Below, one piece after another: positions 1-7,100 of a stretch of 10,804 bases of DNA. The stretch lies in NCBI GenBank assembly GCA_046723645.1, contig JBKOUY010000180.1, forward strand, positions 1 through 10,804, read 5' to 3'. Source of the DNA: DASQUK01 sp046723645. Its GTDB lineage: Bacteria; Actinomycetota; Acidimicrobiia; Acidimicrobiales; VFJN01. How positions within the stretch are numbered: position 1 is the first letter of the stretch; every line of letters starts with the position of its first letter. The notes below the pieces were generated by a model that worked only from the letters and a program-made list of their open reading frames with translations, had not been told where the DNA came from and searched no databases. Made by a program: the position numbers and the translations under genes.

Positions 1-139
1 AGGCCCGCACCATCGTCTCCTGGACGGCGTCCTCGGCCTCGAACCCGGAGCCCAGCATGCGGTAGCAGTAGCCGGTGAGCTCCCGGCGGTACGCCTCGAG
101 CTCCGTACGCACGTCGACATCGGCTGGGCGCGTTGTCAC
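1..139 (-). CDS. RNA polymerase sigma-70 family factor (ECF, SigG/SigX5-like), N-terminal part only
   Basis: Only the first 46 codons are in the window; the gene runs off the left edge. Reading the minus strand from a GTG at 139, the protein contains ELEAYRRELTGYCYRMLGSG followed by FEAEDAVQETMVRA. This is sigma region 2.1-2.2: an aromatic-rich helix, then the acidic DAVQETM core-binding motif. The RELTGYCYRMLGS wording is what I know from the actinobacterial SigG/SigX5 group (TIGR02960 type), whose members usually carry a SnoaL-like C-terminal domain; that part is not visible here. No Shine-Dalgarno precedes the GTG. A TAGGCT hexamer on the minus strand (153-148) ends eight bases before it, which suggests a leaderless transcript. 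The gene is divergent from the LigD-like gene at 224. The sigma-factor call is firm; the subgroup is less so. Confidence 0.85.
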   Translation of the reverse strand, partial: MTTRPADVDVRTELEAYRRELTGYCYRMLGSGFEAEDAVQETMVRA

Positions 140-147
140 GGCCAGAC

Positions 148-213
148 AGCCTACGGGGACGGTCCTGCCGTGCGGCACGGCAGGTTCTGCGAGGCGGCGG
201 TCCGCCGTAGGCT
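148..213. promoter_or_regulatory. Divergent regulatory region with mirror-image -10-like boxes and nested inverted repeats
   Basis: AGCCTACGG at 148-156 is matched by its exact reverse complement CCGTAGGCT at 205-213; after one mismatch the arms match for three further bases (to 160 and from 201). Each outer arm contains TAGGCT, fitting the actinobacterial -10 pattern TANNNT, on the strand leading to its own gene. The minus-strand box ends 8 bases before GTG 139 and the plus-strand box ends 10 bases before ATG 224. Neither start has a Shine-Dalgarno, so leaderless mRNAs are likely. The arrangement is seen in the sequence; promoter function is inferred. No good -35 hexamer is visible on either strand. 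Confidence 0.5.
164..184. repeat. Perfect 9-bp inverted repeat with 3-base loop
   Basis: CCTGCCGTG (164-172) and CACGGCAGG (176-184) are exact reverse complements separated by CGG. The repeat lies between the two outer arms, roughly where the -35 regions of both divergent promoters would fall. It could be an operator for a dimeric regulator. A terminator is unlikely because both flanking genes read away from it. Confidence 0.6.
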
Positions 214-223
214 CGGTTCCGAG

Positions 224-1324
224 ATGGCCCAACGCACGCGTGCCGGTAAGTCGTCGACGTCGAAGCGGGGGCTCGACGAGTACGCCCGCAAGCGCGACTT
301 CGAACGCACGCCCGAGCCGGCGGGCGCTCCGCCGGCGCCGGACGCCGAACGGCGGCACTTCGTGATCCAGCAGCACGACGCGACCCGACTCCACTGGGAC
401 CTGCGCCTCGAGCACGAGGGCGTCCTCATGTCGTGGGCACTGCCCCGCGGCCTCCCCTGGGACCCCGGGCGCAACCACCTCGCCGTGCACACCGAGGACC
501 ACCCGCTGGAGTACCTCACGTTCGAGGGAAACATCCCCGACGGCAGCTACGGGGCCGGGGAGATGACGGTCTGGGACACCGGCACCTACCACCCCGAGAA
601 GATCGAGGACCGCAAGCTGGTGGTGGTCCTGGACGGCACGCGCGCCAAGGGCCGCTACGCGCTGTTCCAGACCGACGGGCGCAACTGGATGATCCACCGG
701 ATGGACCCGCCCGAGGACCCGACCCGCAGCCACCCGCCCGAGCGGTTCGACCTCGTGCAGGCACAGCCGGGCCCGAAACCCCGTGACCGCGGATGGGCCC
801 TGGAGACCCGCTGGCACGGCCTGCGCGCCGTGTTGACGTCGAGCGGCGGGGTCGTCGACCTCCTCTCGGCCGACGGCGAGGCGATAGACGACAACTTCCC
901 CGAGGTGCGGCCGATCGGCCGGGCGCTCGGCATCACCGAGGTGGTGCTCGACGGTGTCGTGACTGCGCCCCATGGCGGCGACGGCTACCTGCAGCGCCGC
1001 CTCGAGGCGCGCTCGGATTCGACCCGGCGGCGGCTCGGCCGCGATCAGCCCGTGGCGTTCGTGGCCTTCGACCTGCTGTGGCTCGACGGGCACTCGCTCA
1101 CCGAGCGGCCCTGGCGCGAGCGGCGGGCGCAGCTGGACGCGCTGGCGCTCGAGGGCCCGGCGTGGACGACGCCGTCGGCCTACGAGGGAGACCCGGCGCC
1201 GTTGCTGAAGGCGGCAACCACGTCCGGCGTGGAGACGCTCGTGGCCAAGCGAGCGGGCGCCCCCTACGACCCGTCGCTGGACCCGTCGCCCTGGCGGATC
1301 TTCCCCGTTGCGGTCCGGGGCTAG
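224..1324 (+). CDS. LigD-like protein: 3'-phosphoesterase domain fused to a degenerate ATP-dependent DNA ligase domain
   Basis: 366 residues from ATG 224, preferred over the upstream in-frame ATG at 170 because 170 lies inside the palindromic promoter region. Residues 23-26 (KRDF) and about 45-165 form a LigD phosphoesterase (PE) domain, which trims 3'-phosphate and ribonucleotide ends in bacterial end joining. Residues matching P. aeruginosa LigD PE His42, His48, Asp50, Arg52, His84 and Tyr88 are present as H51, H57, D59, R61, H93 and Y97. Residues ~190-360 align with the LigD nucleotidyltransferase domain, with FDLLWLDG at 282-289. Its key positions are lost: motif I reads RWHG (196-199) instead of KxDG, motif III reads LDGVV instead of DGE, and the final lysine motif is WRIFP. 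No OB-fold follows. The PE domain is probably active; the ligase half probably cannot be adenylated. No Ku or LigD polymerase gene is in the window. Confidence 0.88.
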   Translation: MAQRTRAGKSSTSKRGLDEYARKRDFERTPEPAGAPPAPDAERRHFVIQQHDATRLHWDLRLEHEGVLMSWALPRGLPWDPGRNHLAVHTEDHPLEYLTFEGNIPDGSYGAGEMTVWDTGTYHPEKIEDRKLVVVLDGTRAKGRYALFQTDGRNWMIHRMDPPEDPTRSHPPERFDLVQAQPGPKPRDRGWALETRWHGLRAVLTSSGGVVDLLSADGEAIDDNFPEVRPIGRALGITEVVLDGVVTAPHGGDGYLQRRLEARSDSTRRRLGRDQPVAFVAFDLLWLDGHSLTERPWRERRAQLDALALEGPAWTTPSAYEGDPAPLLKAATTSGVETLVAKRAGAPYDPSLDPSPWRIFPVAVRG

Positions 1325-1341
1325 TGCCGCAGCAGCCAGGG

Positions 1342-1368
1342 CGGTGGCCACCGGCGCGGCGGTACCGC
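1342..1368. repeat. Two adjacent short palindromes downstream of the LigD-like gene
   Basis: CGGTGGCCACCG (1342-1353) and GCGGTACCGC (1359-1368) are perfect palindromes just after the stop codon at 1322-1324. Neither has a loop or a following T-run, so a classical intrinsic terminator is not supported. In DNA this GC-rich, one such palindrome may be chance; two close together after a stop codon are only suggestive. The rest of 1325-1571 shows no convincing gene. Confidence 0.25.
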
Positions 1369-1571
1369 GACCGTGTCGGCCCGAGATCGAGTTCCTGCCC
1401 TGACCGGGGGCGCATGGGTGGACCGCCCAGGACGGCTTTCAAGCCCGCGCACCGTCCCATGCCGTATAGCGTGGCGCTCACTGGACTGGCGGGCATATGT
1501 CTAGAGGTACGACTCCCTTGGAGAACCGTGCCGCTGGGGATTGGATCACGTCGATGGGTGAGAAACGAGCC

Positions 1572-2876
1572 ATGTCCAGGCTGACGACCGCGTTCGGGCG
1601 CTCGATCCCGGTTGGGGTCGCCCTATCCGCCCTGCTGGGGCTGGCCGCATGCTCGTCCGACTGGGGAGGCAGCATTCGATCGGGCTCCGGGACCACGACG
1701 TCGACCGCGACGACCCGGCGGGCCGCAACGAGCCGGCCGACCACGACAACGACCCGGCCGACCACGACAACGGCACAGCCGACCACGACAACGACCCGAC
1801 CGACCACCACGACTGCGCCTGCCCCGTCGCCTCCTACCCAGTGCGCGAGCGGGGCGGCGGTGCCCATCGGCGTCGGCGACGTCGCCCAGAAGGTCGTGGA
1901 CGCGCACCCCGCGGGCACCACCTACCTGATCAAGGCCGGCACTCACCTGCGCAACTTCAGCGTCCAGCCCAGGACGGGCGACACCTTCTGCGGGGAACCG
2001 GGCGCGGTGCTGGACGGCGGGCGGAGCCTGAAGTCGGCGTTCTTCGGTGGCGCCAGCGACGTGACCCTGGAATCACTGACGGTCCGGGACTACGCCAGCG
2101 GCTGGCAGGGGGCCGCCATCCAGCCGGAGACCCATGCCAGCGGCTGGGTAGTCCGCAACGTCTCGGCGCTGCACAACGGCTGGGCCGGCCTCCTGGGGGC
2201 CGACGGCATGCGGATCCTCGGCGGCCACTACAACGACAACGACCAGCTCGGCATCGGCGGGAACGCCGCCACCGGGATCCTCCTGGACGGGCTGGACGGC
2301 GACCCCAACACGTTCGACGGGCCCGAGCTGGCCCGCAACCACTGCCTGCACGCGGCCTGTGACTGGGAGGCCGGCGGCATGAAGTGGGACGTGGGGCAGG
2401 TCACGATCCGCAACGCCCACGTCCACGACAACGACTACCGAGGGCTGTGGGCCGACATCAACGCCCGCAACGCGCTGATCGAGCACAACCTGGTCGAGGA
2501 CAACCGCGCCGAGGGGATCTTCTACGAGATCAGCCGGGACGCGGTCATCCGCTACAACCGGGTCTTCGGCAACGGGCTCCGCGGCGCCGGCTGGTACTGG
2601 GACGGCGGCATCACCGTGGCCTCCAGCTCCAACGTCGAGATCTACGGCAACCGCCTGTCCGGCAACTACAACGGAATCACCGGCACCCAGCAGGACCGGC
2701 CCGACTCGACCCCGCCAGCCCACCTGCTGGCCGGCCTCCATGTCCATGACAACCTGATCTGCGCAACCGCCGGCGGTGAGCACCCCACCGGCGTCGTGGC
2801 CGACAATGGCGCCAACCTCGCCGGACGCGACATCAGCTTCACCGCCAACTCCATCCAGTCGGCCGCCTGCCAGTAA
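1572..2876 (+). CDS. Secreted lipoprotein with threonine-rich linker and right-handed parallel beta-helix domain
   Basis: 434 residues from ATG 1572. GGGTGAG at 1556-1562 is a fair ribosome site, and this start gives a normal signal peptide; the in-frame ATGs at 1497 and 1554 would lengthen it without improving it. Residues 1-27 are a lipoprotein signal with lipobox LAAC, so Cys27 should carry the lipid. Residues 39-90 are a disordered linker with four PTTTTxx heptads (56-82). Residues ~91-434 form repeating short strands of the VTIRNAHVHDND, ALIEHNLVEDN and AVIRYNRVFGN type, the pattern of right-handed parallel beta-helix repeats found in polysaccharide lyases, hydrolases and epimerases. Tryptophans and acidic residues around GGMKWD, GLWADIN and GIFYEIS could line a groove. 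A sugar-polymer substrate is plausible, but no catalytic set can be assigned. Confidence 0.85.
   Translation: MSRLTTAFGRSIPVGVALSALLGLAACSSDWGGSIRSGSGTTTSTATTRRAATSRPTTTTTRPTTTTAQPTTTTTRPTTTTAPAPSPPTQCASGAAVPIGVGDVAQKVVDAHPAGTTYLIKAGTHLRNFSVQPRTGDTFCGEPGAVLDGGRSLKSAFFGGASDVTLESLTVRDYASGWQGAAIQPETHASGWVVRNVSALHNGWAGLLGADGMRILGGHYNDNDQLGIGGNAATGILLDGLDGDPNTFDGPELARNHCLHAACDWEAGGMKWDVGQVTIRNAHVHDNDYRGLWADINARNALIEHNLVEDNRAEGIFYEISRDAVIRYNRVFGNGLRGAGWYWDGGITVASSSNVEIYGNRLSGNYNGITGTQQDRPDSTPPAHLLAGLHVHDNLICATAGGEHPTGVVADNGANLAGRDISFTANSIQSAACQ
1736..1819 (+). repeat. 21-base tandem repeat encoding a PTTTTxx heptad
   Basis: GCCGACCACGACAACG recurs at 1736, 1757 and 1778, and a diverged fourth unit starts at 1799, giving an exact 21-base period. 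In the lipoprotein frame each unit encodes P-T-T-T-T plus two variable residues (TR, AQ, TR, AP). It is a coding repeat in the linker; copy number may vary between strains. Confidence 0.85.
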
Positions 2877-2969
2877 GGAACCGGCTGATCGGGAACCGCG
2901 CGACGGTCTTTGACGCGGAGGCGCGCCGAGATGGGATCGGACGAAGCCATCGCTCGCACGCGCCGAGTT

Positions 2970-3000
2970 GCTTGCCCTTGCGCGGGCGCTGGTGGCAAGC
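2970..3000. repeat. 7-bp inverted repeat in the 2877-3136 intergenic stretch
   Basis: GCTTGCC (2970-2976) and GGCAAGC (2994-3000) are exact reverse complements separated by 17 bases. The site lies about 95 bases after the beta-helix gene and 137 bases before the next start. It could be a terminator-like hairpin or an operator, but there is no T-run. No gene is supported in 2877-3136. Confidence 0.25.
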
Positions 3001-3099
3001 TCAATTGTGCTGAGGAGCGGGTGTTCGAGCAAAGTCCGACCGGGACCGCGCATCGACTGCATCCTTACCCGTTAGCTCGGTCTAGCTCGAGCGGACAAT

Positions 3100-3118
3100 C
3101 GGGGCGGGCGCGGCCCCG
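3100..3118 (+). promoter_or_regulatory. GC hairpin just upstream of the ribosome binding site at 3137
   Basis: CGGGGC (3100-3105) pairs perfectly with GCCCCG (3113-3118) across a 7-base loop. A purine-rich ribosome site (GGGAG and AGAGG, within about 3123-3134) and ATG 3137 follow at once. In RNA this stem would stand directly before the ribosome site and could affect its access. Effect inferred. Confidence 0.3.
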
Positions 3119-3136
3119 GAATGGGGAGCAGAGGCC

Positions 3137-3865
3137 ATGGATGAGCTACTCAGCCGTCGGCGAGCAGTCGTCGGCCTCGTCATCGGGGGGTTGGGAGCGG
3201 GCGCCCTGTTCTGGGCGCTTCCCGGCAATGCGGGGGCGGGGCCCGGTCAACCGGGCAACAACGGCACGGTCAAGATCGACGGCGAAGAGTTCGACACGCA
3301 TCCCGCCAACGAGCCACACGTCGGCTGTGTCTTCCAAGTCGACTTTTATGGTTACGACGAGGGTGACCCGAACGCCGACGTGACGTTCCACCTGTGGCCG
3401 CCCACCGGGGGGACGGTCACCATCCTCGAGGACACGGTGTTCATCGGCCAGGACGACAACAGCGGCGGTGGCTCGGAGGCTGGGCTCGACGCGGAGGCGA
3501 GCTACGATCTGACCGCTTGGCTGGCAGATTCCCAGCCGCACCCTCAGCAGGGTTGGCACGTAAAGCTGACGGTCAACGCCGACGGGTCACAGGGCGCCGA
3601 CATGAAGCACAAGAGGTTCTGGGGTTCGGGCTGCGAGGCCCCGTCGCCGACAACGACCACGACCGTGCCCACGACGACGACCGAGGCGACGACAACGACG
3701 ACGGAGTCGCCGACGACAACTGGGTCGACTAGGACGACGGTGCCGACGTCAACGACGACTGAGGAGCCGCCGACGACGGTGCAGAGGCCGACGCCGACGA
3801 CGACCGAGGCGCCAACCACGACAGTGCCGACGCCGACGACGACAACGACCACGACGACCCCGTAA
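3137..3865 (+). CDS. Secreted protein with conserved actinobacterial core and threonine-rich C-terminal tail
   Basis: 242 residues. GGGAG/AGAGG motifs upstream support ATG 3137. Residues 1-34 look like a signal peptide: arginines at 7-9, a hydrophobic stretch, and AGA as a plausible cleavage site. Residues 36-169 hold the core. The phrases QPGNNGTVKIDG, NEPHVGC and FQVDFYGYDEG, then WPPTG, are familiar to me from uncharacterised actinobacterial surface proteins; I know no function for them. Two cysteines (Cys63 in HVGC, and one in SGCEAP) could form a disulfide outside the cell. Residues 170-242 are more than half threonine, with proline and glutamate, ending TTTTP. No LPXTG signal or membrane segment follows, so nothing visible anchors the C-terminus to the wall. 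The tail resembles the linker of the lipoprotein upstream and may be glycosylated or wall-associated. Confidence 0.75.
   Translation: MDELLSRRRAVVGLVIGGLGAGALFWALPGNAGAGPGQPGNNGTVKIDGEEFDTHPANEPHVGCVFQVDFYGYDEGDPNADVTFHLWPPTGGTVTILEDTVFIGQDDNSGGGSEAGLDAEASYDLTAWLADSQPHPQQGWHVKLTVNADGSQGADMKHKRFWGSGCEAPSPTTTTTVPTTTTEATTTTTESPTTTGSTRTTVPTSTTTEEPPTTVQRPTPTTTEAPTTTVPTPTTTTTTTTP
3646..3862 (+). repeat. Low-complexity ACG/ACC threonine-codon tract
   Basis: A long run of ACG and ACC codons interrupted by CCG, GAG and GTG encodes the threonine-rich tail of the small secreted protein. The period is irregular, unlike the clean 21-base repeat at 1736-1819. Such tracts are prone to slippage, so length differences between strains would not be surprising. 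Confidence 0.75.
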
Positions 3866-3867
3866 AG

Positions 3868-3885
3868 GCCGCATGGATGGGCGGC
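3868..3885 (+). terminator. Weak hairpin after the small secreted-protein gene
   Basis: GCCGC (3868-3872) pairs with GCGGC (3881-3885) over an 8-base loop, starting three bases after the TAA. The stem is only five pairs and no T-run follows, so this is a weak terminator candidate. Confidence 0.2.
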
Positions 3886-3896
3886 TAAAGGAGTGA

Positions 3897-4061
3897 CCAT
3901 CCACCGGTCGTCGTGATGGCCCGGCTTTGAGCCTCGACGCGCGCATGGCCATGCTCGGCCACGTGACTCCGGCGATCACCCTGCGCTACGCGCACCTCGT
4001 GTCCGCAACGATCCGCGACGCCTACGACGCCGCGTCGCACAAGTCGGCCCAGACCAGCTGA
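3897..4061 (+). pseudogene. Truncated tyrosine recombinase (phage-type integrase), C-terminal remnant
   Basis: An open frame runs from 3897 (after an in-frame TGA at 3894) to TGA at 4059-4061. From 3927 it encodes LSLDARMAMLGHVTP, then AITLRYAHLVS and ATIRDAYDAA. This is the last catalytic box of tyrosine recombinases: the conserved LGH histidine and, in RYAHL, the tyrosine that attacks DNA. Everything upstream is missing, including the Arg-Lys-His-x-x-Arg part and the DNA-binding domains, because the preceding 31 bases run straight back into the end of the secreted-protein gene. About 54 of an expected 300 or more residues remain, so the enzyme cannot function. The relic is strong evidence that a mobile element or integrated unit once lay here. 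The exact subfamily is uncertain. Confidence 0.85.
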
Positions 4062-4144
4062 TCCAGTGCCCACTTCCTTTCCACCTAGAAGGACGCCATG
4101 ACAGGATGCGTCAGTCCGCACAATGCAACGGCGCTTGTGGAGCG

Positions 4145-7100
4145 CTACGGCCCGGCGGACTTGAAGGTCGCCACCTGCATGACCCAGGTGTCGTTCGCCG
4201 GCGCGGTCGCGTTGTAGCTACCGGTCGTGGTGACGATGCGGTCCTCCACGATGTCGCAGTCGGGGCTCGTGATGATGCGGGCGGTGAAACCGGATCCGGC
4301 CCCGCTGAAGCACCCGGTGGTGACGCCGGCCCCCACCACCAGCTCACGCCCGAAGCTGGTGGTGGCCGCGCCGCTGTCGGCCGTCGCCGCCGACCCGGCG
4401 GCGGAGCGGCCGACGTCGAACGGGCTGGTCTGATCCAAGCCGCCGTACTCGAGGATGCGGACGTCGGCGAAGTTGACGGCCTTGTCGAAGGTGACGGTGA
4501 CGGTGTTGTTCCCCGCGCCCGCACCGGTGATGTCCTTGGCGTAGTAGATGGCCTGGCTCAGACCGCTGCCGCGGAAGGTCGGGACGGCCACCTGGTAGGC
4601 GTTCCCGGCGCTGTCGGTGACCGAGGTGATGTTGCCGATCGACTCGTTCCAGCCGACCACCGCGACGTTGAGGTTACCGGCGGCCTGCGCGAGGTTGAAC
4701 GTGGTCGCGACCGTGCTTTGCGGGGTCTGGGGCGTGGACGCCTGCACCTGGACGAACGCGATCGGCGGGGGAGCCGACGACACCGAATAGGTCGCCGTGT
4801 AGCTCTGGTCGGTGCTCGGCACCACGATGGTGTGCTCCTGGGCGCCACCGTCCGACCAGGACTGGAAGGTGTAGGAGTTGCTGCCGGAGCTTTGGTTGCG
4901 CGCCTCGATGGTGTGGTTGAAGCCGATCAGGGTATCGAGCACGAACGGCGTCGCTTCGGCAATGCCGTCCAGGTACAGCGTCAGGCCCGACGGTGTCGTC
5001 CCGAAGGTGAGGTTCACCTTGCGCGGGTAGATGGTGACCGACTTGGTGTCGGTCAGGCCGCTGGAGTCAGTCACCGTGAGCGTGATCCGGTACCGCGTGT
5101 TGCCGCTGAAGTCGTGGCCCGAGGTCGGGATCGTGAAGGTGCCACTCTTGACGCCAGTCTGCGGGATGCCGGGGTGCACGTGGCCCTCATGCAGGAAGTC
5201 GATGTTCCAGGTGTAGGCGCTGGCCGGCAGGGAGCCGTCCTCGGGGTCGCTCGCGTCCCCGCTGAAGGAGATCACGTCGCCGGCGCGGAAAGTGCTGCCG
5301 TCCTGGGGTGAGAGGATGGTCGCCGTCGGTGGATTGCCGGCGCTGATGAACAGTGGCGTCGCCTGCGTGGTGTTGACCCCGTCGGAAACCGCGAGCCTGG
5401 CCGTGTACTGACCCGCCTGGGCGTAGGTGTGGGCCGGGTTGGCCGCGGTCGACGTCGAGCCGTCGCCAAACGTCCATGCATACGTGAGTGGCTGCCCTTC
5501 AGGGTCGAGCGAACCCGCGCTCGAGAAGTTCACCGTCAGCGGTGTCGGCCCGGACGTCGGATTCGCCGAGGCGACCGCGACCGGCGCCAGGTTGCCGGAG
5601 ACGAACCGGATTCGGCGGATCTTGCTGAGCCCGGACGAGTGCGTCACGTCCGAGTAGCCGAGGTCGACGTAGTACAGCGCGCCGTCCGGTCCCTCGGTGA
5701 GGTGGACGATGTCGCCGTAGGGGCCGTCGATCGAGCCGTCGATCGGCTCGAAGTCGACGACGCCGGTGACGTTGCCGGAGGCGTCGAAGGTCAGGCGCCG
5801 GATCCAGTTCTGGGCATAGTCGGCGAAGAAGTAGCTGCCCTGGTAGGAACTCGGGTACTGGCTGCCGTGGTAGACGAATCCGCCGGTGATGGAGGCGTCG
5901 CGCCCGGCGTGGGGGTAGGAATAGATGGGGCTGGTGCACGGCGAGGCGCAGGGGCCTTCGGAGTTGGGCCAGCCGTAGTTGGCGCCCCTCGTGCCCAAAT
6001 CCAGCTCTTCCACGGCGGTCGAGGGGTTGTTGCCGCCGACATCGCCGACGAGCAGCCTGCCGGTCGGCGCGTCGTAGTACGCACGGAACGGGTTCCGCAG
6101 GCCCCGAGCCCAGATCGAGTCGACATTCGGTCCGGTCCCGTCGTAGAAGGGGTTGTCGGTCGGGATCGTGCCGTCCTTGTTGACGCGATGGATCTTGCCG
6201 TGCGGGCTGGTCAGCAACTGCGCGTCGCCGGCGGTGAGGTGGTCGCCGGTCGTGAAGTAGATCTTGCCGTCGTTTCCAAAGGTAATAGCCCCACCATGAT
6301 GCTCCAGGCCGGCATCCTGCGGATCCTGGTAGATCACGGTCTCACTGCCGGTGATCGTGCCGGTGAGGGTCGAGTTGGCGGTGAAGCGCGACAGCCGATC
6401 GCGGTTCGGCGTCGCCATCGTGTAAAAGATGTAGTAGTAGTGGTTGTTGGCGAAATCAGGATCGAATGCGAAGTCGTAAACGCCCTGCGAGACCCCGGCC
6501 GATGCCACGTTGGTCAGTTGCAGGAACGGCGTTGGATTGGGTTGCGTATAGGGAGGCGGCAGTATCTCGATGGTGCCCCCAAGCTCCACCACCAACATCC
6601 TTCCATCGGGAAGGAACGCCGTGCTGACTGGCAGTTTCAGCCCGGTCGCCAATATTTCATTCTGGAAGTAGGTGGTGTTGGCGACGTTGACCGTCACCGG
6701 TGCCGAGAAGGTTCCATTGCCGGCGCCGTCGCGCGCGCGCGCCGTCAAGGTGTGAGCACCGTTGGGGACCGTACGGGTGTCCCATGCGAGCCCGTAAGGA
6801 GGATCAGGATCCTCCGGGCCCGTGCTGACGCCATCGACGTAGACCTGGACGCCGGTAACCCCGACGTTGTCGGATGCGCTGGCGGTAACGTTCACGATGC
6901 CGCTCACCTGCGCGTTGTCGGCTGGGCTCGTGATGGAAACCGTGGGCGGCGTCGGATCGGATGAGCCGCCGGCGACGAGCGCCGTATCCCTGTCCGACTG
7001 GATTTCTGCCTGGCTCAGCACACGGTTGTAGATCCGGGCGTCGTCGATGCGCCCGTTGAATTGGTACCCTCCGGTTGCGCGACGGCCGATCGTCACGTCA

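Noticed and set aside
1459..1584. 41-codon plus-strand frame starting MPYSVALTGLAG
   Set aside because: No ribosome site and no similarity I recognise; it overlaps the lipoprotein start in another frame.
1736..1819. Regular 21-base repeats as a possible CRISPR array
   Set aside because: The units are contiguous without spacers and encode a threonine heptad in frame.
2905..2945. Promoter from TTTGACG at about 2911 for the gene at 3137
   Set aside because: No TANNNT hexamer at a proper distance downstream.
2073..3062. 329-codon minus-strand open frame opposite the beta-helix gene
   Set aside because: Composition is Val/Gly/Ala/Asp-rich without motif or ribosome site; the plus-strand frame has a lipobox, a linker and a repeat fold.
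4098..4217. 39-codon plus-strand frame starting MTGCVSPHN, preceded by AGAAGGA
   Set aside because: The ribosome-like site is good, but more than half of the frame lies antisense to the 3' end of the giant gene and the product is unrecognisable. It could be a relic linked to the integrase fragment, but I cannot support it.
4106..5311. Long plus-strand open frame opposite the 3' part of the giant gene
   Set aside because: Its translation is rich in Gly, Arg, Val and Asp with no domain or signal, as expected for the antisense of GC-rich coding DNA. The opposite strand has clear domains.
5429..6964. 511-codon plus-strand open frame opposite the dehydrogenase domain
   Set aside because: Antisense shadow: it lies wholly opposite the GSDH-like and PKD domains and has no recognisable motif.
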